Shown here: piece by piece, positions 61,088-64,000 of the stretch
Layout: each line of letters opens with the position of its first letter
Position numbering within the stretch: position 1 is the first letter of the stretch
DNA from: Norana najaformis
Lineage: Eukaryota > Annelida > Clitellata > Crassiclitellata > Hormogastridae
Direction: 5' to 3'
Assembly (NCBI GenBank): GCA_964023275.1
Contig: OZ029918.1
Location: 37,859,477 to 37,923,476 of the forward strand
Length of the DNA: 64,000 nucleotides
The notes under the pieces: model-generated
What the model was told of the DNA's origin: nothing
Seen by the model: only the letters and a program-made list of their open reading frames with translations
The model's database searches: none
Made by a program: the position numbers and the translations under genes

Positions 61088-63352
61088 GTAGTAGTAGTAA
61101 AAATAATGATGATGATGATGATGATGATTCTACTGTATTACCACTACCGCTACTGCTATAGTTACTGCTACTGCTAACACTACTACTACTACTACTGCTA
61201 CCACTACCACCACCAACAACAACAACAACAACTTCAACAACAGCAACAATAATAATAATATACAATTTTCAAGTGTTGTTATAGGTACTTGTTGCATTCT
61301 TGGTCAGAAGATGTTTTAAATAGATAAATATCGAAACGTAAACACACATATTTATAAATGAACAAAATTGCATATAGAGCAAATAAATCCTTCAATATAG
61401 TTTAACAAACATTCGACCTTGTCAGCCTTCTCGTTGGCGGCTGCCAATTCCTTCTCTTTGATGACGAGCTCCTTAGCGAGGATATCGACAGAGACACTGG
61501 CCTCATCCAACTTCAGCAGCCCTGTATCCATCCGCTTGGCCATGTCGTTGATGAAGCTGTACTTCGTTGCGTAGATCTTCTTATAACCGTCCAAGAACGA
61601 AAGAAACGACTTCGGGGTCACGTGTGCCTGACGCCGGAACCTAGGAACAAAACAGACCCCAAACCCTGAGAACAAAAGCTTGGGGGACTGATGGGAACGG
61701 GAAAAGTAAGCTTAAGTCATTCACCGCAGTGTGAAAAGTTTTCGGTGGAAGGTGTGTGGAAGAGATGACTTAATAAACTACCAACCATATAATATTAGCC
61801 TTAGACGCGTGAGTACGTGGTCCATGTTCCATTTAGTACATTCGCAAAGGACAGCATACATATAACGCCAGCGCCATATTGCTAATAATAATTCTCATTT
61901 TTCTCAGCTTAAACCCAACCCAACCTGAGAATTCCTCTCCCCATTCTGTATCTCTGGTCTTCTTGCAACTTAGACTTGGTTCTTGACATGGCATCTTTGG
62001 ACAACCCCACTGACTTGACGCAAAATCTGTGCCCTGCGCTTAGCTTCAAAGAAACGCTTTAGAAATGTCTAGTTTACGATTACGATTACAAATAACATAA
62101 GAACAAAAAGGTTGTATCAAACGGTAACCAACAGGAGATTTTCTTAGAAGGGACACTTTCCCGAACTAGCGTGCAGACGGTTGACGCCGGATAGTCTAGT
62201 AGTCACAATTTCTGGCTGACCTTTGGAAGTAGCTGGTGCAATTTTCGGCGACGTTGTCATGGATCGTGCCCATCGTTTCGACGAGCTGGACCTTGGATTC
62301 GTCTGTGCAGACGATGTTGTACTTGCCGAGGAAGTGTGACGACACTGCGATGAGGGCGTCCTTCGGCCACCGACTGAACCAGTCCATCGTGCAGCCGGAT
62401 ATGAGTCCGGCAAATTTAAGCGAACGATTGCGGAACTTCTCGCCAACCTATACCAATGAGTAAAACAATGCCGTCTACTATCTACCTGTATGATCAGTTC
62501 CCCTTGGCTTTTCCACAGGGCTCGCCGTGGAATTTGGCTTGCACAGTGATTTTGCTTAGCAGCGACCACCGACTGAGGCCTTGAGCGATATTACAGTGGC
62601 GCTCTAGAAGTTTTTAGATTATTATTATTATTATTTATTATTATTATTATTATAATAGTTATTATTATTATAGTTATTGTTATTATTATTATTATTATTA
62701 ATATTATTATTAATATTATTATTATTATTATTATTATTATTATCATCATCATCATCATTATCAGTGGCTCTCGACCTGGAACTTAATAACCTGGAACCTA
62801 AGCTGTCCATCGATCTTGGATTAACTGAGTGTGTGTGAATAAGCTGGTTCCTGCGACTTAGCCTGGGCGCTGTAGAAATGTGGAGTTACCGATTACGATT
62901 GTTACTATTACAACTACTACTACAACTACAATAACCACCACCACCACACCACCACCACCACCACCCCCACCATCACCACCACTACTAAAACTGTTGCAGG
63001 CCTATGTGTTGTTGTTAGCGTTGTGTTACTTACGGGTGAAAAACAGAGGACGATGTGAAGATTGTTCCTGGCACGTGACAGGAAGTAGCCGTAGAGGTTT
63101 TCCTGGGTAGGTGGGCGTCGCGGAAACTCCTTCTTCATGACACTGATCAGTCCCTGTTGGATCTCGTCCATCTCGTCCCTGGCAAAGAGGTTGGCCACTT
63201 CGCCGGAACTCAGGACGTTGTTGATGTACTCGAGGAAGCCCTCGTCCTTGATGTCGTTGTCCGTGAAGATGAACGTTATGCCCTTACCGTCGGCCCCGGC
63301 GACGCGATACAGTAGCTTCAGGTCGTCCATTAGGTTGTTGACGCCGTATGCA
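35771..63352 (-). CDS. axonemal outer-arm dynein heavy chain, DNAH5/DNAH8 type, C-terminal 1,640 residues (partial gene)
   Basis: Twenty-nine minus-strand exons, all in phase, run from AAA4 to the stop at 35771. Their coordinates are in the five domain entries. The joined product aligns end to end with the C-terminal third of vertebrate DNAH5/DNAH8: [20 protein letters not shown], the stalk with [106 protein letters not shown], and the end [17 protein letters not shown]. These are force-generating heavy chains of outer dynein arms in motile cilia. The ending WILRG..LLCDIK and the [19 protein letters not shown] motif favour the DNAH5/8 class over DNAH9/11/17, by recall rather than by tree. AAA1-AAA3 and the tail lie beyond the right edge. 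Introns are unusually rich in satellites. Confidence 0.95.
36100..36335 (-). mobile_element. LINE family A 3' ends, other antisense copies
   Basis: Copy 36100-36335 starts about 45 nt upstream of the last dynein exon. Further antisense copies of the same family: 4333-4455 (degenerate), 4938-5065, 11521-11660, 18653-18860, 51146-51370, 51828-52040 and 55529-55850. All show GATTTCTACAGCGCCCAACG or a decayed version and CAGGCGCTCAGTCAAAAC. Confidence 0.85.
37083..37515. mobile_element. inverted pair of LINE family A 3' ends
   Basis: Antisense copy at 37083-37290 and sense copy at 37300-37515 meet tail-outward with almost no spacer, so about 200 nt of the dynein transcript can fold back on itself. 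The right arm ends about 18 nt from the donor of exon 37533-37722. Confidence 0.88.
38195..38555 (+). mobile_element. LINE family A 3' end with a 112-nt insertion
   Basis: The family A order is broken inside the CTATCGATTTTG segment: TTTTGCC at about 38341 is followed by about 112 nt of unrelated sequence before TCTCGATTTTG at about 38455. The insert starts TCTAGTACTG and ends GAGGCTTCT; I recognise no element in it. Confidence 0.8.
39290..40370. repeat. 41-nt minisatellite with nine-unit higher-order repeat
   Basis: About 26 units of 41 nt (core AAGAACAACAAAAGCAA, then TCTAACCAA and GCTAACAATC). A block of variant units starting at 39771 recurs, apparently identically, at 40140, a shift of 369 nt, which is nine units. 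The array ends within 10 nt of the dynein exon donor at 40378, so the intron essentially begins with it. Confidence 0.93.
40690..41090. repeat. (GTATATGTATGCAT)n microsatellite attached to a LINE 3' end
   Basis: A 400-nt GTAT/GCAT run in the dynein intron between 41474 and 40532. It abuts a fragment at 41090-41400 with an RT tail ([13 protein letters not shown] on the + strand) that ends AGGCGCTATATTAAG and then a short ATAC run. Confidence 0.92.
41720..42135. repeat. about 32-nt minisatellite in a dynein intron
   Basis: Around 12 copies of CAGTTTTTACAATTTCACC with AGTTGTAATTTCA, with some half-units missing. It lies between exons 42650-42751 and 41474-41637. Confidence 0.9.
42140..42430 (-). 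mobile_element. LINE family B 3' end with RT tail
   Basis: On the minus strand it encodes [19 protein letters not shown] and [15 protein letters not shown]. Its 3' end reads GATTGATGCGTTGNNCAT-like sequence, then GCGCTAGGGATTC and an ATTAG/AATCT tail. Other members: 17690-17960, 33547-33730, 59070-59275 with 59505-59580, 63480-63660, and weaker ones at 8620-8700, 26020-26200 and 30005-30120. At 59276-59500 another element (TTTATTGATCCCAAAAAG) is nested inside a family B copy. Confidence 0.85.
42775..43000. repeat. (GTAA)n and (AGTC)n microsatellites
   Basis: AAGTAAGT repeats followed by GTCAGTCA repeats, starting about 20 nt into the acceptor side of exon 42650-42751, which uses the + strand CCTACG as its branch-side flank. 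Confidence 0.9.
43318..43490. repeat. dispersed duplicate with TTATGTCATG array, copy 1
   Basis: A unique-looking segment (GTTTTATAGTCTAACTTTA, ACAGTTAAAGAGGAAACTAA) followed by a 10-nt array (ATGTTATGTC). The same segment with a shorter array is at 48507-48617, in another dynein intron. Confidence 0.92.
44172..50046 (-). CDS. dynein heavy chain: AAA5/6 linker and AAA6
   Basis: Exons 49932-50046, 49276-49466, 48317-48438, 47696-47814, 46156-46358, 45601-45674, 44826-44978 and 44172-44327. They encode [155 protein letters not shown] and [16 protein letters not shown]. These correspond in order to the AAA6 module of DNAH5/8. The 74-nt exon 45601-45674 is short but both phases fit. A LINE 3' end starts within about 30 nt of the donor of exon 44826-44978. 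Confidence 0.93.
44437..44800 (-). mobile_element. LINE family A 3' end (antisense on +)
   Basis: On the minus strand it reads [10 protein letters not shown] and [13 protein letters not shown] before the 3' UTR; the ATTACG-type tail is at 44437. Its 5' truncation point is about 25-30 nt from the donor of dynein exon 44826-44978, so the intron is LINE almost from its first base, in sense with the gene. Confidence 0.88.
44990..45375. repeat. CATAGCATAA array and (CATA)n
   Basis: About 28 decamer units of the CATAGCATAA type followed by a CATA run to 45370, starting 10-15 nt upstream of the acceptor of dynein exon 44826-44978. Confidence 0.92.
45725..45965. repeat. (AGT)n microsatellite
   Basis: A degenerate AGT/AGC triplet run in the dynein intron between 46156 and 45674, followed by a GATCTTATGGC...GGCTATTAAAGTC motif that belongs to the short dispersed repeat of the Slo introns. 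Confidence 0.9.
46730..47110 (+). mobile_element. LINE family A 3' end with RT tail, longest sense copy
   Basis: Encodes [20 protein letters not shown] and [17 protein letters not shown], the typical C-terminus of L2/CR1-clade reverse transcriptase ORFs, followed by the family A 3' UTR and an ATTACGATTACG tail. It lies between dynein exons 47696-47814 and 46156-46358. Confidence 0.88.
47225..47480 (-). mobile_element. LINE family D 3' end
   Basis: Antisense order: AATAATAATGATAATAATTA tail, GCAACTTCTAATGCGCCGG, CAAGGCACCAACCGATGGCG, and a region that on the minus strand reads [19 protein letters not shown]. Shorter copies: 23125-23310 and 33867-34005. Confidence 0.82.
47895..48178. repeat. 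(GTAT/GCAT)n microsatellite
   Basis: A 280-nt run of GTATGTAT and GCATGTAT, ending in a LINE-like TATAGCGCC motif at about 48178-48186 and a following AATCTAATCTAATC tail. Confidence 0.92.
48507..48617. repeat. dispersed duplicate with TTATGTCATG array, copy 2
   Basis: About 110 nt nearly identical to 43318-43450, in the same orientation, with fewer array units. It begins about 70 nt upstream (in transcript direction) of exon 48317-48438. Confidence 0.92.
48890..49055 (-). mobile_element. tRNA-derived SINE (family F)
   Basis: On the minus strand: GGGGCACGGTAGCCTATTGG, a CTTGTAA anticodon-loop-like stretch, GGGTTCGAAACTCC as B box, then AGGGACCTTGAGCAAGTCC and a GGCGCCAT end. Another copy is at 27950-28080. 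Tail-only copies at 7140-7255, 15640-15735 and 18518-18625 end GGCGCTTAATAAATGCAGA. Confidence 0.8.
49505..49890. repeat. (TGAC)n tetranucleotide array
   Basis: GACTGACTGATTGACTGACT-type repeats, broken by non-repeat DNA at 49555-49640, in the dynein intron between exons 49932-50046 and 49276-49466. Confidence 0.92.
50075..50400. repeat. GGTAA/GGAAA purine-rich array
   Basis: Irregular AAGGTAAGG and GGAAAGG repeats, on the transcript strand CCTTACC-like, so it does not supply donors in the sense direction. It starts about 40 nt upstream of the acceptor of exon 49932-50046 and ends in a LINE fragment with GTTAAAGCTTCG. Confidence 0.88.
50560..50822. repeat. 22-nt minisatellite derived from an exon end and splice donor
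   Basis: About 12 units of ACCTAACCTGGCCGGAATTC-type sequence. The unit is the reverse complement of the last bases of dynein exon 50812-50950 plus its donor (GAATTCCGGCCAG/gttagg). The exon end is thus the last unit, and the intron starts with a ladder of near-copies of its own 5' splice site. Confidence 0.93.
50812..54925 (-). CDS. dynein heavy chain: AAA5
   Basis: Exons 54601-54925, 53773-53928, 52800-52889, 52266-52358, 51448-51552 and 50812-50950. They encode [128 protein letters not shown] and [20 protein letters not shown]. Exon 51448-51552 ends at a GC donor (cag/gcagga). Exon 50812-50950 ends where a 22-nt minisatellite of its own 3' end begins. The intron between 53773 and 52889 carries the inverted AAA4-exon copy. 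Confidence 0.93.
53221..53491 (+). pseudogene. inverted copy of the dynein AAA4 exon inside a dynein intron
   Basis: Reading the + strand, this segment repeats the first about 268 nt of exon 63034-63352, from its acceptor boundary (cag, then GCATACGG) to GGCTAC. Protein sequence is identical over the copied codons and I see only one or two base differences, one a silent GAC to GAT. It lies antisense to the host gene, in the intron between exons 53773-53928 and 52800-52889. It has no in-frame upstream exon (a TAA precedes it) and after 53491 it runs directly into sequence resembling a hAT transposon end. It is therefore a non-functional exon copy, a Pack-type capture, or an assembly artefact. 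Confidence 0.85.
53491..53690 (+). mobile_element. possible hAT-type transposon end next to the exon copy
   Basis: Starting at 53492 the sequence CAGTGGCGGATTTAG resembles the terminal inverted repeat of many animal hAT elements, and the next 170 nt are GC-rich and unlike the surroundings. I could not find the opposite terminus or an 8-bp target duplication, so the element is partial or misidentified. Confidence 0.4.
54065..54530. repeat. 460-nt polypyrimidine/polypurine tract in a dynein intron
   Basis: Almost uninterrupted C and T on the + strand (CTTCTTCCTC-type repeats), so the pre-mRNA carries a long GA-rich run between exons 54601-54925 and 53773-53928. Such mirror-repeat tracts can form triplex (H-) DNA, and purine-rich RNA often binds SR proteins; both are inferences here. 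Confidence 0.92.
54995..55410. repeat. (CATA)n microsatellite with ACTCAAATATACATAC units
   Basis: A 415-nt CATA array in which GATACTCAAATATAC-type insertions recur every 60-70 nt, suggesting a longer hidden period. It ends at an antiparallel pair of LINE 3' ends (55420-55850). Confidence 0.92.
55897..60884 (-). CDS. dynein heavy chain: stalk coiled coil and microtubule-binding domain
   Basis: Exons 60708-60884, 59923-60090, 58300-58515 and 55897-56162. The first continues CC1 ([17 protein letters not shown] and [18 protein letters not shown]). The next two make the microtubule-binding tip and its base: [58 protein letters not shown]. The last is CC2 ([19 protein letters not shown] and [18 protein letters not shown]), returning to the ring at [13 protein letters not shown]. 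The tip contacts tubulin and the two helices relay nucleotide state from the AAA ring. The intron between 56162 and 58300 holds the largest minisatellite in the window. Confidence 0.93.
56180..57795. repeat. 38-39-nt minisatellite with higher-order repeat
   Basis: About 30-odd units of the type GTATGTCCAGCTGTTAAGAC plus CTAGTTTAAAATGTTAAT, interrupted by the MITE at 56575-56955. Variant units (TATTCTCAGCTG, GACTAGTTT without CTCTA, ATTAAAATG) recur in the same order about 386 nt apart: marker units near 57031, 57146 and 57263 return near 57417, 57532 and 57649. This is a ten-unit higher-order repeat present twice. It fills the dynein intron between exons 58300-58515 and 55897-56162. Confidence 0.93.
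56575..56955. mobile_element. Tc1/mariner-type MITE with about 100-nt terminal inverted repeats
   Basis: The element begins CACTGTGTCCG and ends CGGACACAGTG. The first roughly 105 nt and last roughly 105 nt are near-perfect reverse complements (through TTCCAAGGCTTTACGGTAAA and AAACAGTTTAATCCTGAAAT). It is bounded by TA on both sides, the target choice of Tc1/mariner transposases. No transposase ORF is present in its 381 nt, so it is a non-autonomous MITE. It sits inside the 39-nt minisatellite of the stalk intron and is present once, so it probably inserted after most of the array had expanded. Confidence 0.88.
58020..58270. repeat. (TA)n/(TC)n microsatellites
   Basis: A perfect CT run and then a roughly 60-nt TA run, followed by degenerate TCTCTGTC sequence that reaches within 30 nt of the donor of exon 58300-58515. 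Confidence 0.93.
58584..59055 (-). mobile_element. LINE family A 3' end, longest copy
   Basis: Starts with the tail TCGTAATCGTAATC and runs through GATTTCTACAGCGCCC, GGCGCTCAGTCAAAACAAAA, the GGGAGATAAGAGGAAGAAGG region and the RT tail, to about 59055, where family B begins. This copy reaches furthest 5' of any family A copy here. Confidence 0.88.
60950..61265. repeat. mixed trinucleotide array
   Basis: CTA, ATG, AAT, AGT and CAA triplet runs in succession in the dynein intron between 61418 and 60884. The switch of triplets without interruption suggests slippage-driven turnover. Confidence 0.92.
61418..63352 (-). CDS. dynein heavy chain: AAA4 C-terminal part and start of stalk
   Basis: Exons 63034-63352, 62221-62447 and 61418-61640. 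The first encodes [17 protein letters not shown], the Walker-B-like [19 protein letters not shown] and the end [10 protein letters not shown], all of AAA4. The second has [20 protein letters not shown], the AAA4 lid region. The third starts with [18 protein letters not shown] and runs into heptad-like [18 protein letters not shown], the beginning of stalk helix CC1. The first exon begins with one base of a split codon; the preceding exon is outside the window. Confidence 0.93.
62615..62990. repeat. (TTA)n and (CCA)n arrays around a LINE 3' end
   Basis: TTA run at 62625-62760 following a LINE fragment (62480-62620, end GTGGCGCTCTAGAAG), then a LINE family A end (62765-62895), then ACT/CCA triplets to 62990, close to the donor of exon 63034-63352. 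Confidence 0.9.
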
Positions 63353-64000
63353 CTGCGACGAAATATCAGTTTACAGTTCTAATCTAATCTAATCTAATAA
63401 ATATAATAAAATCTAATAAATATAATATAACAAAATATAATATAATATAACATAACATAATAAATATAATATAATATATAATCTAATCTATTCTAAAGAC
63501 TTCAATAGAGCCGCTATCATAATGCCTAAAGCATCAGTCGATGGTCGCTTCAAGTCAAAACATTTCGCAAACAAAATCATAATCCGTTGGAGAAGCCGGG
63601 TCGAATTCCAATAGGTCGGAGAAACCAGAAGCCAGTCTCAAGTCCAAATTGAATAGTCATTTGTTTCAACGTGCTCCTCCACCAGGACAGTGTTAACTCC
63701 AAGTGTAAATGTTTTTCTATCGTATGGTCTCAACACTCGCCAAGGATTCTTCGTTCAGTCGACGGACATATGGCGTATTAACAGATGCATTACTTATTAC
63801 TTACTTACTTACCCTGATAATGATTTAATGAATTGATCGGGTGAAGATCAATCACCAACGCTGCCCGTTTGAATGGTCGTCACGCCAGTCAAGGTCCTTG
63901 TGTACGGACCATGCTAGCCCGAGATTCAAATTTCTTAAACGAACCACTATCGGTATGCGAACCGGCATCCTCACGTCCAGGAGTGTCTAAACGAGCACTT

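Overview
This is nuclear DNA from an animal, most likely a marine invertebrate bilaterian; I cannot name the phylum from sequence alone. The evidence is five spliced metazoan genes with clean GT-AG (rarely GC-AG) introns, an axonemal dynein heavy chain (so motile cilia or flagella), and very many truncated LINE 3' ends, tRNA-derived SINEs and minisatellites. There is no operon structure and nothing bacterial or viral. I placed exons by homology and splice-phase bookkeeping. Apart from one tentative first exon, every junction I list is in phase.

Layout. (1) 103-7524, + strand: the 3' part of a Slo/BK-type calcium-activated potassium channel gene (RCK2 domain and calcium bowl); its 5' part lies left of the window. 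(2) 9162-12982, - strand: a complete four-exon OXSM gene (mitochondrial 3-oxoacyl-ACP synthase), convergent with Slo. (3) 14627-20431, + strand: a complete eight-exon Derlin-1 gene, including a 27-nt micro-exon; it is head-to-head with OXSM. (4) 24593-33215, + strand: a DNTTIP1 (TdIF1) homologue of 13 coding exons with a long N-terminal extension and one GC-AG intron. (5) 35771-63352, - strand: the last 29 exons (about 1,640 residues) of an outer-arm axonemal dynein heavy chain of the DNAH5/DNAH8 type, from AAA4 through stalk, AAA5 and AAA6 to the C-terminus; its 5' part lies right of the window. The genes belong to unrelated pathways: membrane excitability, mitochondrial fatty acid synthesis, ER-associated degradation, chromatin deacetylation and ciliary motility.

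Introns and intergenic DNA are dominated by repeats. At least eight families of L2/CR1-like LINE 3' ends recur; several still encode the typical reverse-transcriptase tail (LWNxLP...LKTxLF). Most end in a GCGCT-TATAAAT-like motif followed by a family-specific microsatellite. tRNA-derived SINEs, a TA-flanked Tc1/mariner-type MITE, a possible hAT end and about 25 tandem arrays are also present.

Most striking observations: an almost perfect inverted copy of the dynein AAA4 exon inside a downstream intron of the same gene, able to form a roughly 268-bp RNA duplex in the pre-mRNA; an inverted SINE pair tightly enclosing the calcium-bowl exon; two cases in which an exon's 3' end and splice donor have been duplicated (one grown into a minisatellite); two minisatellites with higher-order repeats; and satellite-laden introns in an axonemal dynein gene.
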